Positions 24,223 through 33,517 of a stretch of 64,000 nt of DNA are shown here, piece by piece (within the stretch, counting starts at the first letter, position 1; every line of letters begins with the position of its first letter). This DNA comes from Shewanella loihica PV-4. GTDB lineage: Bacteria; Pseudomonadota; Gammaproteobacteria; Enterobacterales; Shewanellaceae. The notes under the pieces were generated by a model. It was not told where the DNA came from, did not search any database, and saw only the letters and a list, made by a program, of their open reading frames with translations. Both the position numbers and the translations under genes were made by a program. The stretch is from the NCBI RefSeq assembly GCF_000016065.1, contig NC_009092.1:3224001-3288000 (forward strand), written 5' to 3'.

Positions 24223-24351
24223 TGACAAATTAAATTGCCGCAAATGCGCTTTTTAGCGTCGCCATATTAAGTTTGACATCAAATCGTCAAGTTTGCGTCA
24301 TGGGTGGCGGCGATTTCCATAGCCTAGACGCCATTAAATAAGGCCCATAAA

Positions 24352-24377
24352 AAACGCCGTCATTATCGACGGCGTTT
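24352..24377 (-). terminator. Terminator of phoR
   Basis: AAACGCCGTC/GACGGCGTTT makes a 10-bp stem with a six-base loop and a T run on the minus strand, about 60 bases after the phoR stop. Confidence 0.82.
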
Positions 24378-24435
24378 AAGCTTTGCAAGACGGCTAGTAC
24401 CAAACTTCAGCCGTCTAATACCTCACATCAAACCG

Positions 24436-25728
24436 CTAAAGGTCGAGCAGATGATTAGGGATGATGAAGCTAAAGCGGCTACCTACCCCTAGCTTACTCT
24501 CAATGGTGAGATCGCTCTGGTGATGATGCAAAGCGTGTTTGGTGATGGCCAGGCCCAATCCCGAGCCGCCACTCTGGCGCGAGCGGGCGCTATCGACCCT
24601 GTAGAAGCGCTCGGTTAGACGGGTAAGATGCTGCGGCGCTATACCCTCGCCGGTATCGGTCACGCTAAACTCGGCCCCCATAGGCACACGTTTCCAGCGA
24701 ATGCTGATCTTACCGCCGGGCTCGGTATAACGAATGGCGTTCGACACCAGGTTAGAGCAGGCACTACGAAGCTGCACCTCGCTGCCATAAAGATTCAGGC
24801 CGGGATCCGCCTCGATAGACAGTTCATACTGCCCCAAGGCCAGCGCCTGCGCCTCCTCTTTGAGAGTCTCCATGAGCACTGTCATGTTCACCTTGGTCTC
24901 AAGGTTTACCGCGCTACCATCTTCGATGCGCGACAGCACCAGCAGCTGCTCGACCATGGAACGCATACGGTTGGTCTGCTGCTGCATCTGCGACATCGCC
25001 TTGGCATTGGGCGAGTCTGGCTCGGCCATCCCCTGCATCATCTCCAGGTAACCCTGCAATACTGTCAGCGGCGTCTTGAGCTCGTGAGAAACGTTGGCCA
25101 CAAACTCCTTACGCATCCCCTCAAGCTGGCGAATACGTGTGATGTCGCGGGCAATCAATAACCGCTGCCCCGAACCATAGCCCATGATACGAATCTCTAA
25201 GATACGGCTATCACTCTGGGTGTCGATAAGTTCGAACGGCTCGTCGAAATCGGCCTGCTTGAGGTATTTGGAGAAGTCGGGGTGACGGATAAGGTTGTCG
25301 ATCCGCTGACCGTTATCCTGGGGCCACACCAGGCCTAACATGAGCTGGGCAAGCTTGTTACACCAGGCGATGTTGTTCTCTGAATCGAGCACCACGGCCG
25401 CATCGGGTAGCGCCTCGGCCCCTTGTCTGAAGCGGGCGAGAAGATAGGCGAGCTGGCTGACACGTTTACGGTTTTTCCCCTGCAAACGGTAGATACCGTT
25501 GAACACCCCTTCCCAACTGCCACTGCCGTTGGGTGGCGTCAGTCGCTTATCGCGCCACAGCCAATAGTTGAGTCTTGAGATCTGTTTATAGTGCCAAATG
25601 AGCAGGGCGATACTGCCCAGCAACATGATCCACAGCACCTGATTTATGAGTAATCCAACGGCAAGACAGAGCAGTAGATATATCACTAATCGAGTGAGTA
25701 GTTGATACCCTGAATATGAATCAAACAT
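24436..25728 (-). CDS. phoR: Phosphate regulon sensor histidine kinase PhoR
   Basis: Membrane sensor kinase that phosphorylates PhoB when phosphate is short. The 430-residue protein has two N-terminal membrane segments (LVIYLLLCLAVGLLI and VLWIMLLGSIALLIW), a PAS domain (VVLDSENNIAWCN), the phosphoacceptor His215 in FVANVSHELKTPL, and the ATPase part with NLVSNAIRYT, DTGEGI and GGSGLGLAI. E. coli PhoR is 431 residues. The start at ATG 25728 was preferred over 25758 because its length fits PhoR. It follows phoB after a 316-base gap with hairpins, unlike the tight enterobacterial arrangement. Confidence 0.95.
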   Translation of the reverse strand: MFDSYSGYQLLTRLVIYLLLCLAVGLLINQVLWIMLLGSIALLIWHYKQISRLNYWLWRDKRLTPPNGSGSWEGVFNGIYRLQGKNRKRVSQLAYLLARFRQGAEALPDAAVVLDSENNIAWCNKLAQLMLGLVWPQDNGQRIDNLIRHPDFSKYLKQADFDEPFELIDTQSDSRILEIRIMGYGSGQRLLIARDITRIRQLEGMRKEFVANVSHELKTPLTVLQGYLEMMQGMAEPDSPNAKAMSQMQQQTNRMRSMVEQLLVLSRIEDGSAVNLETKVNMTVLMETLKEEAQALALGQYELSIEADPGLNLYGSEVQLRSACSNLVSNAIRYTEPGGKISIRWKRVPMGAEFSVTDTGEGIAPQHLTRLTERFYRVDSARSRQSGGSGLGLAITKHALHHHQSDLTIESKLGVGSRFSFIIPNHLLDL

Positions 25729-25855
25729 AGATAAGCCATAGTAAGCGAATGGGCACAAGATAGCTTAAATTGCCGCTTGTGCCTATCAATTTGCCTGGAT
25801 CTATCGACCCTTGCTGTTTGTTTCTGCGGCGATCTTTTGCGTTTTTCCCCAGCAG

Positions 25856-25890
25856 TCCATGTCTGAAGCAATGATCTACACAGACATGGA
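25856..25890. repeat. Perfect 10-bp hairpin between phoB and phoR
   Basis: TCCATGTCTG (25856-25865) and CAGACATGGA (25881-25890) with a 15-base loop; no T run follows on either strand, so it is not a typical terminator. Confidence 0.65.
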
Positions 25891-25930
25891 ATGGCTGATA
25901 AATAAGACACAAGAGGCGCGGCCCCTAGGG

Positions 25931-26019
25931 TTCATCTAAACAGTGTCTGTGCTTTCTTGCCGGCTAGCAGTCTGTCATTGCAAACCCCAAGCCATACAAT
26001 CAAAACCTGTTTAGATGAA
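25931..26019. repeat. Inverted repeat between phoB and phoR
   Basis: TTCATCTAAACAG at 25931-25943 and its exact inverse CTGTTTAGATGAA at 26007-26019, with 63 bases between. The right arm starts 26 bases after the phoB stop. Confidence 0.65.
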
Positions 26020-26044
26020 TCTTAAACCACAAAGAAATTTGGCC

Positions 26045-26734
26045 CTAGAGACGGGTCGAGAAACGGTAGCCGGCACCACGAACGGTTTGTATCAAACGGT
26101 CGTGATTCGATGGCTCGACGGCCTTACGCAGGCGACGAATATGCACATCGACGGTTCTGTCTTCGACATACACATTGGTGCCCCAGACATTGTCCAACAG
26201 CTGCTCACGGCTGTAGACGCGCTCTGGATGGGTCATGAAGAAATGGAGCAACCTGAACTCGGTCGGGCCCATCTCCAGTACCTGATCGCCCACTGTCACG
26301 CGGTGGCTCACAGGGTCGAGTACCAATCCTTGTACGTCTATCGGCTCTTCCAGTGCCGTTGGTGCCGCGCGGCGCATTACCGCCTTGATGCGTGCCACCA
26401 GCTCTTTGGGCGAGAAAGGCTTGGTAATATAGTCATCGGCGCCCACTTCGAGCCCCTTCACCTTGTCTTCCTCTTCGCCACGGGCCGTCAGCATGATGAC
26501 GGGAATGTGACGGGTAAACTCATCCTGGCGCAGTTTCTTGGCCAGCTGGATACCACTGCCGCCCGGGAACATCCAATCGAGCAACACCAAATCTGGATAA
26601 GGTTCTGACAACATATCCAATGCTGAGTCGAAATCCTCTGCTGTAGTTGTCGTAAATCCATGTTGTTCTAAAACAAAAGCTAACATCTCTCGGATGGCCA
26701 GCTCATCTTCAACTATCAAAATCCTAGCAGTCAT
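26045..26734 (-). CDS. phoB: Phosphate regulon response regulator PhoB
   Basis: DNA-binding activator of the Pho regulon. The 229-residue protein has the receiver domain with acidic pair VEDE, phosphoacceptor Asp53 in LLDWMFPGG, and Thr/Lys in MLTARG and TKPFSPKEL, followed by the winged-helix domain ending [19 protein letters not shown]...[11 protein letters not shown]. Asp53 and length equal those of E. coli PhoB. ATG 26734 was chosen since [11 protein letters not shown] matches the usual start; an upstream frame start at 26770 adds 12 atypical residues. It lies downstream of a porin gene and ahead of phoR. Confidence 0.96.
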   Translation of the reverse strand: MTARILIVEDELAIREMLAFVLEQHGFTTTTAEDFDSALDMLSEPYPDLVLLDWMFPGGSGIQLAKKLRQDEFTRHIPVIMLTARGEEEDKVKGLEVGADDYITKPFSPKELVARIKAVMRRAAPTALEEPIDVQGLVLDPVSHRVTVGDQVLEMGPTEFRLLHFFMTHPERVYSREQLLDNVWGTNVYVEDRTVDVHIRRLRKAVEPSNHDRLIQTVRGAGYRFSTRL

Positions 26735-26814
26735 ATGCGATCTTCTATCTGTGAATTCCCACGTGTTCATTATTGGTCTTTTTTATTACAAAATTATGAA
26801 ACCGCAGGGCTAGT

Positions 26815-26858
26815 TTGTCATAAAACAGCTTATTTTGTCATAAATCTTACATCAAAAA
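26815..26858 (+). promoter_or_regulatory. Possible Pho-box-like sequence upstream of phoB, reversed
   Basis: TTGTCAT occurs twice, at 26815-26821 and 26835-26841; the second continues as TTGTCATAAATCTTACAT, 12-13 of 18 bases like the Pho box. It points away from phoB, and the two copies are 20 rather than 22 bases apart, so function is doubtful. Confidence 0.35.
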
Positions 26859-26921
26859 GGGAGGCATAAGCCTCCCTTTAGTCAGCACTCGACTGGCGAG
26901 TGAAAGTTATTTATCAATAAC

Positions 26922-27872
26922 TTAGAACTTGTGCTCTAGACCCAGACCGAAGAATTTATCGGTAGTGTCAACACCTTCGAAATCACGGTTGGTGTAGAAG
27001 GCAAACAGTTTAGTTGGCTTGCCTAGCTTGTAGTCACCACCCACTGACCAAGAATCACCTTTGTCTTCCATGTCTTGGTACTGAGCCTTCAGTACTACGG
27101 CATCGATAGTGTAAGCAGCACTTACCAGGTAACCTGTCTTGCTGTCAGCACCAACAACGGCAGTACCGTCTTTCTTGTAAGTCTCTTCCTGCTGCTGGTA
27201 CATACCACCAATCTTCAGGCCAGCGATCTTACCTTGAACAGTAGCGCGAACAACTTCATAGCCTTTAACGTCTGAGTCGTAAGCGATAGAAGCGAAGATA
27301 GGAGACTTCTTCAGCTTAGCATCACCGTACATAGCGGCAACGCTGAAACCGTCTTGGCCATACTGTGAGCTAGCGCCTTCAGCAGCATAAGTCACACCTA
27401 CTTTGAAACCGCTGAAAGAAGGCGTCATGTAAGTCGCAGTCTGCTCGATACGGTTTTCACCTTTGAACAGGTGCTTCAGGTCACCAGACAGGTCGTTGAA
27501 CTGGTCAACTTTACCTTGAGATTGCTTCAGCATGGTGTCGTTACGACCCACAGAGAAAGCACCGAAGTTACCTTTTAAACCAACGAACTGGTTACGAGCC
27601 AAGAAGTTTTCCTTAGCCGCATCACCTGTGTCCACTTCATACTCAACAGTGTAGAAAGCTTCAAGTGAGCTGCTCAGCTCGAAAGCACCCTTCACGCCAA
27701 AACGAGAAGCGTTGCTCTGAATAGTCGTCGTTGCATCACCATCTACATCGTTAGATTGAGCCGTTACGTTTAGTTTGCCGTAAACAGTCAATGGCTCTGC
27801 AGCGTGTGCAGAAGCGAGAGTGGCAGTTGCTAGCGCAGAAGCGAGTAGTGTTTTACAAAAAACGTTCATCAT
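26922..27872 (-). CDS. Gram-negative general porin
   Basis: Outer membrane 16-stranded trimeric porin of the OmpC/PhoE type, 316 residues. It has a signal peptide (LLASALATATLASAHA), a barrel with the typical LSSSLEAFYTVEYEVD and RNQFVGLKGNFGAFSVGRNDT segments that lead to the constriction loop, and the terminal Phe of LGLEHKF. Location next to phoB suggests a phosphate-limitation porin, but I see no Pho box upstream. The mRNA begins with AUGAUGAAC, exactly complementary to the GUUCAUCAU segment of the small RNAs at 15199-15976 and 20069-20228; AAAGGA is the Shine-Dalgarno. A small GACG/CGTC hairpin precedes it. Confidence 0.92.
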   Translation of the reverse strand: MMNVFCKTLLASALATATLASAHAAEPLTVYGKLNVTAQSNDVDGDATTTIQSNASRFGVKGAFELSSSLEAFYTVEYEVDTGDAAKENFLARNQFVGLKGNFGAFSVGRNDTMLKQSQGKVDQFNDLSGDLKHLFKGENRIEQTATYMTPSFSGFKVGVTYAAEGASSQYGQDGFSVAAMYGDAKLKKSPIFASIAYDSDVKGYEVVRATVQGKIAGLKIGGMYQQQEETYKKDGTAVVGADSKTGYLVSAAYTIDAVVLKAQYQDMEDKGDSWSVGGDYKLGKPTKLFAFYTNRDFEGVDTTDKFFGLGLEHKF

Positions 27873-28173
27873 TTAATCCTTTCGACGTTTGTTCGTCTTG
27901 GTTATTGGTTTGGACGGCCGAAAGTGTGCAACTTTTATGTTGCAGTTTTATTTCATCGATTTAGCAACTGGATAAATTTGATAATATGAACTACGCCCGC
28001 TGGCCACAAACCCAGGCGATATGGGCGCTTCGAGGCGATAAAAAGAAATATTACAGTTTGATGAATTATGTCACTTGAGCAATATTTGTGACATTTTGAG
28101 GAAGATTGTTAGCGGTTTACCCGCGCGGCGCAATGGCTTACACTGCGGCTTTATTTTTGATTGAGCGCCTATC
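27873..28173. other. Intergenic region between porin and rdgC
   Basis: Divergent promoter region. GCAAC/GTTGC (27931-27946) makes a small hairpin in the porin leader. I see no Pho box and no other clear operator. Confidence 0.35.
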
Positions 28174-29085
28174 ATGTGGTTTAAGAATCTTACCGTATAT
28201 CGTTTTAATAAACCTTTCTCTGTCGATACCGAAGCGCTAGAGAAGTCACTGGAAGACTTTACCTTTTCTCCCTGCTCCAGCCAGGACATCAGCAAGTTCG
28301 GCTTCTCCAAAGCACTGGGTAAACTCGGCCACACCTTAGTACACAGCGCCGAGAACAGACACCTTATTTGTGCCACCAAAGAGGAGAAGATCCTGCCTTC
28401 TCAGGTGGTAAAAGAAGCCCTGGAAGAAAAAGTGGCGCAGATCGAAGCCGAAGAAAACCGCAAGCTGGCCAAGAAAGAGAAAGATGCGCTCAAAGAGGAG
28501 ATCACCACCACGCTATTGCCACGCGCTTTCTCTCGTCGCAGCCAGATCCACGCGTTGATATTACCTGAGATTGAGATGATCCTGGTGGACTCATCAAGCG
28601 CCACCAAGGCAGAAGAGCTACTGGCGCTGCTGCGTAAGGCGCTGGGCTCGCTGCCAGTGATCCCTATGAGCTTCAAGACGCCAATCGAAGCCCAGCTGAC
28701 CGAGTGGCTCAAGAGCAACAGCGCGCCTGCTCCGTTTGAGATGCAGGATGAGGCCGAGCTTAAGTCAGATTCAGATGAAGGCGGCATAGTACGCTTTAAA
28801 CAGCAAGACCTGACCGAAAACGAGGTGCTGGCGCATCTTGAGGTGGGTAAGCAGGTGCATAAGCTGGCGCTGCATTTCGGCCAGTCTATCGCCTTCGTGC
28901 TGCAATCCGATGCTGGCATCAAACGCCTGAAGTTCTCGGAAGAGTTTAGGGCGCACAACGATGAGGTGAGCACAGAAGATCCACTGGCGCGTCTGGACGC
29001 CGACTTTGCCCTGATGGGCAGCGAGCTGATCGCCCTGATGAACTCGCTGGTCGAAGTATTGGGCGGCCTGGAAGATAGCCTGTAA
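28174..29085 (+). CDS. rdgC: Recombination-associated protein RdgC
   Basis: Ring-shaped dimeric DNA-binding protein that limits RecA action at replication forks, cytoplasmic. The 303-residue length equals E. coli RdgC. Recognisable blocks are [11 protein letters not shown] at the start, [44 protein letters not shown] (a charged helix) and [14 protein letters not shown]. The gene stands alone and ends in a strong bidirectional terminator. The sequence has no frameshift and no unusual feature. Confidence 0.95.
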   Translation: MWFKNLTVYRFNKPFSVDTEALEKSLEDFTFSPCSSQDISKFGFSKALGKLGHTLVHSAENRHLICATKEEKILPSQVVKEALEEKVAQIEAEENRKLAKKEKDALKEEITTTLLPRAFSRRSQIHALILPEIEMILVDSSSATKAEELLALLRKALGSLPVIPMSFKTPIEAQLTEWLKSNSAPAPFEMQDEAELKSDSDEGGIVRFKQQDLTENEVLAHLEVGKQVHKLALHFGQSIAFVLQSDAGIKRLKFSEEFRAHNDEVSTEDPLARLDADFALMGSELIALMNSLVEVLGGLEDSL

Positions 29086-29135
29086 GCTAAGATTCTTGCC
29101 AGCTTGAGAGACTAACTTTTAAGTTGCCAAGGAAT

Positions 29136-29163
29136 AAAAAACCACCCAAGCGGGTGGTTTTTT
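29136..29163. terminator. Bidirectional terminator between rdgC and the M61 gene
   Basis: AAAAAACCACCC and GGGTGGTTTTTT form a 12-bp stem with a four-base loop; T runs are present on both strands and the flanking genes converge. Confidence 0.9.
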
Positions 29164-29245
29164 GTTCATGGGTTCAGCATTCATGCGTTCATACGTATGG
29201 CATTCAATACGCCTGCCGCGAGACAAGGAACGCGACGCTTGAACC

Positions 29246-31042
29246 TTATTTTTTCAGCTTACCTTCGCCATCGAAAGGCCAATCAATTCCCAGCCAGGCC
29301 TTGAAGAAGGCTTTCTGTTTCCGGCTCGGCTTATCGACGCTAACGAGCTTAAGCTTCTCACTGGGCTGCTCCGCCAGCGTCAGCGCCACCTCTTTTAGGG
29401 TATCGTTGCTAAAGAGCGTCACCTTGATGGTATCACCCGGGGTAAAGTCTTTGATGCGCGCCGCAAAGCCTTCGGCGGTGACCTTAAGGCCATTTATCGC
29501 CACCAGCTCATCGCCAGCTACTATGCCTGCCCGCCAGGCTGGCCCCTCACGTTTAACATGGCTGAGTCTTAAACTACCTTCACGAGTCTGCATGCCGGCA
29601 TAGGCGATCGCCTTATTATCACTGCCATAATCTTTCTTCAGTCCCGCCTTGGCCAGCAAGGCCTCATAGTCCAGCACCAGCGGGCTGTTGACATGACGCT
29701 GCCACCAGTCGCCATAATCTTTGCCCGACAGCTCACGCAGAATCTGCTGCACATCGCTAACTTGGTACCCAACCGGAAGCTTAAAATCTTGATATAGTTT
29801 GGCATGCAGATCCCGATAGGAGGTCTTGAGTCGGGTGTCACTCAGCAGGCTAAAGTCCAGTGCCAGTGAGGTCAGGTAGCCTTCGGCATAGATGTTACTG
29901 CTGTGGTTCTGGGCATAATCGCCGCCACCGGCCACCCACTGACCGGCACTGGCCTCGGCGACAGACTGCACCTCGCGCCCCGGCGTCTGCTCGTTGCGCG
30001 TGATACGCCTGGCCAGATCTTCCAGGAACTCCTTAGGCGTGATCACACCGGCGCGCAACAAAAGCTGACTCTGAAAATAGCTGGTCGAGCCTTCGGCGAT
30101 CCACAAGAGCTCGGTGATCCCCTCCTGCTGATAATCGTAGGGCACCAGCCCCTGAGGGCGGTAGGCCTTCACGTTCCAGGTATGAATAAACTCGTGGGAA
30201 GCCGTCTTGATAAAGCCGAGGTAATCTTTGCGCTCACGAAAGCTAAAGCGGGGGCGCTGGATAACCGTTGAGTTCAGGTGCTCGGTCGCGCCGCTGGCAC
30301 CACTGGTGGCGTGCACCATATAGACATAGCGCTTAAAGGGGTAGCCTGACCAAATCGCCTTGGCCTGGCCGCTAAGCTTGGTAAGGTCTTCCACCATCTT
30401 ATCGAGATCATAGTTACCCTCCCCCCAGACCACTAGTTCGTAGTCGCGGCCGTCTGCCGAGAAGGCTCTGTGCTGACTGATCCCCGTCTCTATGGGCGAG
30501 TCCACCAGCACATCATAATTGTCCGCAATAAATAGATGGGCATCCTTTGATTCCATGCCCGAATAGCTACGCCAGGCCTCAGGCACTTTTAGCGAGACAT
30601 TTACTTTTTGATCGCGAAAATCTGGGCTATAGACAAATACACCGCTGGCATCCAAATAGGCATGGGAGGCATCGATATGACTCACCCTCTGCCCTAGGCT
30701 GTTGGCATACAGCTGATAGGTGACCTTGACCTGAGTCGGCTGGCTCAGTTTCACCTGCCATTCGCCGCTGGCGCTGCGTTGCCACGCTAGCGCCCTGCCT
30801 GACTCATCTTCGGCCCTAAAGTGGCGGATCGCATCCCCCAGGGGCAACACCTGATACTTGCCGGTGCGCCACACGGGTAGATTCACACTAAGCTGCTTGG
30901 CCTCGCTGCGGGGAAAATCGACCTCCACCTTGGCCAGGTGATGCTGAGGCTGGGTGAGATCGATCCGGTAATTAACATCTGCGTGAGCTTGAGACAGGAA
31001 AAAAGGACTAAAAATCAAAATCAAGGGTACAGCTAGTTTCAC
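29246..31042 (-). CDS. M61 family glycyl aminopeptidase with PDZ domain
   Basis: A secreted zinc aminopeptidase of the M61 (glycyl aminopeptidase) family, 598 residues. It has a signal peptide (LAVPLILIFSPFFLSQAHA), an N-terminal beta domain, the zinc site SHEFIHTWNVKAYRP near residue 288, a Glu in WIAEGSTSYF, and a C-terminal PDZ domain (WRAGIVAGDELVAINGLKV, about 500-560). The family cleaves Gly or Ala from peptides, so this probably feeds on peptides in the periplasm. The length is normal. Convergent with rdgC. Confidence 0.9.
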   Translation of the reverse strand: MKLAVPLILIFSPFFLSQAHADVNYRIDLTQPQHHLAKVEVDFPRSEAKQLSVNLPVWRTGKYQVLPLGDAIRHFRAEDESGRALAWQRSASGEWQVKLSQPTQVKVTYQLYANSLGQRVSHIDASHAYLDASGVFVYSPDFRDQKVNVSLKVPEAWRSYSGMESKDAHLFIADNYDVLVDSPIETGISQHRAFSADGRDYELVVWGEGNYDLDKMVEDLTKLSGQAKAIWSGYPFKRYVYMVHATSGASGATEHLNSTVIQRPRFSFRERKDYLGFIKTASHEFIHTWNVKAYRPQGLVPYDYQQEGITELLWIAEGSTSYFQSQLLLRAGVITPKEFLEDLARRITRNEQTPGREVQSVAEASAGQWVAGGGDYAQNHSSNIYAEGYLTSLALDFSLLSDTRLKTSYRDLHAKLYQDFKLPVGYQVSDVQQILRELSGKDYGDWWQRHVNSPLVLDYEALLAKAGLKKDYGSDNKAIAYAGMQTREGSLRLSHVKREGPAWRAGIVAGDELVAINGLKVTAEGFAARIKDFTPGDTIKVTLFSNDTLKEVALTLAEQPSEKLKLVSVDKPSRKQKAFFKAWLGIDWPFDGEGKLKK

Positions 31043-31169
31043 TCTGGCTTCCTTCTGTTATCATAGTTGTAATGTGAAGTTCGTCAGTATAACCCGATTT
31101 ATCCCTCTCACTGCGGACAGAATTCTAAAAACATAATATGCCCGCCTGCGGCTCGGTGATGCTACGAAA

Positions 31170-33326
31170 ATGCGCGTATTTCTCTACAGTCTGCTGCTGT
31201 TCTTTTGCTGTGCGACCTCGGTCAATGCAGCCTTCAGCCAATTGATCAGCAAAGAGGTTAAGTTTAAAGAGTCGGCCCCCGAGTTTTACCAAGACGCCAT
31301 CGCCAGCCTCTCCTTCCCCATCGAATTTGCCAGCGAAGTGGAATTCAACCACCTCGCCGATACCCAAGGCTTCAGTAGCCAGGAGCTGGAGCAGCAGCTA
31401 CAGTGGCTGGCCCGTGTCTACCTGGAGCCGGGCATTGGGGTCGATGACGCCATGGAGAAGGCGCAGCAGGTGATGACCCAACTTGAGATCATCGCCGACA
31501 CTCCCTACGACAGGGCTTACTTGCTGATGCTCCAGGGACGCAAGACAGGCCGAGATAAGCAAGATTACCAGCTGGCGATCACTTACTATCAACAGGCGCT
31601 GGCTCAGCTCAAGGCCAGCGAAGATCTGCCGACTCAGCTGCTGCTACACAACATTCATTATCAGCTTGGCGACCTCTATCGCATCACGCTACAGAAGAAC
31701 GCCGCCCTCACCCACCTCAACCAATATCGCGAGCTGGCCTATCAGCTTAGAGACGACTACCTGATCGCCAAGGCCGAGTCGACACTGGGGCACTACTACA
31801 GCGGCGATGAGCAATTTGCCAAGGCGCTGCAACATTATACCGAGGCGATCCGCCTGGCCGAGGGACTGGACAAGCCCTTCCTCAACGCCATCTTGTCGCT
31901 GCGCCTCGCCCGCGTCTATCGGGATCTCAAGTCTTGGGATGAAGCCCTGACCTACGCCCACAAGGCCGCCGATGGTTTTACCAAGGTGGGTAAAGACAAT
32001 TATCTGTCTAGCGCCATGACGGTGATCGCCATGGTGTATGGTGAACAGGAGCGCTGGAATCAGGCGATCGATTACTACCTCAATGCCCAGCAGATAGATG
32101 TCAGACGCGGTAACCTGACCGCCCAGGCCCTTAACCTGCACAACCTGGGCGAAGCCTATTTCAACAACAAGGAACCCAAGCGCGCCCTGACTAACCTTAT
32201 CAAGGCTAACGGTTTGTTCCTGCAGAAGAAGAGCAAGCACTACCTGATCTATAACGATCTGCTGATCGCCCAAGTAGCCAGCCAACTCGGCGACTGGAGC
32301 ATGGTCAACGCCTATGCCGCCAAGGCCTTCGTATTGGCCCGGGAGAAGAAACTGCCGGAGCAGATGTTTGAGGCGCTGCAATATAAGACCCGCGCCCTGA
32401 AGGAACTGGGCGACATCGACAAGGCCCTAGCGGCGCTGGAACAGCTTATCGCCCTGAGTCAGGACCTCGAACACGAGAGCCAGAAGCCCTCAGACTATAG
32501 CCCGAGTGTGTTGGCCGAGCAGCAGCTTAAGCTGCAGCTCAGTCAGCTGCAGGCATCAAACAAGACACAAGAGAAGCAGGCCCATCAGTTCAGGCTGGCC
32601 GCCAGCATCATCTTTATCGTGAGTATGCTGCTGGCACTGGCCGGCATCAACCAGTGGCGCGGTAAGAGTAAGTTGAAAAGGCAACTGGCAAGCCTAAAAC
32701 AGAAAGTAAATCAGGAACCCATTACCCAGCTGCCTGGCTATCACGGTTTCATCGCCCGCATGCGACAGAAAAATGAGATTGCCCAGCTGGCGCTGCTCTC
32801 TCTCGATGACGGCCACACGCTGGATCTCAACCTGGGCAACGATACCTATCTCGAGGCCACCGCGCGTCTGATGGACACCCTGAGTCGAGGCCTAGCCGGA
32901 GAGGCTTATCTTATTCGTCCGGGCCTCATCCTGCTGACGCTTAACGAGGTAAACGCCCATCAAGCACTGCAGGAGCGGATCCGCAGCTTGCTCGATGACC
33001 AGCCACAGAGTCAGGGCACTCATTTCAAGCTGGGCTGCATCAAGGTGCCGCTACTTGGTAATCCGGACATCAAGGTGACGCCGGATACTTACTTCAATGT
33101 GCTGCAGATGTTGGTGGCAGGCGCCATGAGTCTGGGGACGCAAAAAGATTGTTATGTCAGTATCACACCACTGAATTTTGCACCGGCAGCAATTTTGTCT
33201 AACCCGCTATACTTACACTTGGAAAAAGGGATCAGCCGAGGATTGGTAAAGGTCGAATGTAATGAGAATAAGGCACTCATCCAATGGCCCAAATGGCAGG
33301 GAGCAAACGATGCAGACCCCACATAA
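31170..33326 (+). CDS. Exported TPR protein with degenerate GGDEF domain
   Basis: A 718-residue protein: signal peptide (VFLYSLLLFFCCATSVNA), about seven tetratricopeptide repeats in residues 90-430 (for example ALQHYTEAIRLAEGLDKPF), a membrane helix near 480 (LAASIIFIVSMLLALAGI), and a cytoplasmic C-terminal domain. This domain opens with ITQLPGYHGFIARM, the equivalent of the GGDEF-domain LTGLPNR entry, but the site that should read GGDEF is LIRPGLILL, so synthase activity is lost. It probably senses in the periplasm and signals by contact. An intact diguanylate cyclase follows at 33518. Confidence 0.85.
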   Translation: MRVFLYSLLLFFCCATSVNAAFSQLISKEVKFKESAPEFYQDAIASLSFPIEFASEVEFNHLADTQGFSSQELEQQLQWLARVYLEPGIGVDDAMEKAQQVMTQLEIIADTPYDRAYLLMLQGRKTGRDKQDYQLAITYYQQALAQLKASEDLPTQLLLHNIHYQLGDLYRITLQKNAALTHLNQYRELAYQLRDDYLIAKAESTLGHYYSGDEQFAKALQHYTEAIRLAEGLDKPFLNAILSLRLARVYRDLKSWDEALTYAHKAADGFTKVGKDNYLSSAMTVIAMVYGEQERWNQAIDYYLNAQQIDVRRGNLTAQALNLHNLGEAYFNNKEPKRALTNLIKANGLFLQKKSKHYLIYNDLLIAQVASQLGDWSMVNAYAAKAFVLAREKKLPEQMFEALQYKTRALKELGDIDKALAALEQLIALSQDLEHESQKPSDYSPSVLAEQQLKLQLSQLQASNKTQEKQAHQFRLAASIIFIVSMLLALAGINQWRGKSKLKRQLASLKQKVNQEPITQLPGYHGFIARMRQKNEIAQLALLSLDDGHTLDLNLGNDTYLEATARLMDTLSRGLAGEAYLIRPGLILLTLNEVNAHQALQERIRSLLDDQPQSQGTHFKLGCIKVPLLGNPDIKVTPDTYFNVLQMLVAGAMSLGTQKDCYVSITPLNFAPAAILSNPLYLHLEKGISRGLVKVECNENKALIQWPKWQGANDADPT

Positions 33327-33517
33327 TTTCACAAAAGTATCCTGCTTGGGTCACATACCCTCGACGGTGCATTTGCATAACCTACGAGATCGGATACCAT
33401 TGGCCTCAAATAGGTCTCCATTAGACAATGGTAAAATTGTTCGGCAACTTCTAACTGCTTTACAATATAGAAGTTTCTTCCATAAACTGACGCTGAAACT
33501 TATTGATAAGGTCTAGA

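Noticed and set aside
27873..28173. Pho box before the porin gene
   Set aside because: No pair of TGTCA-type repeats with 11-base spacing is present, although phoB is the neighbour.
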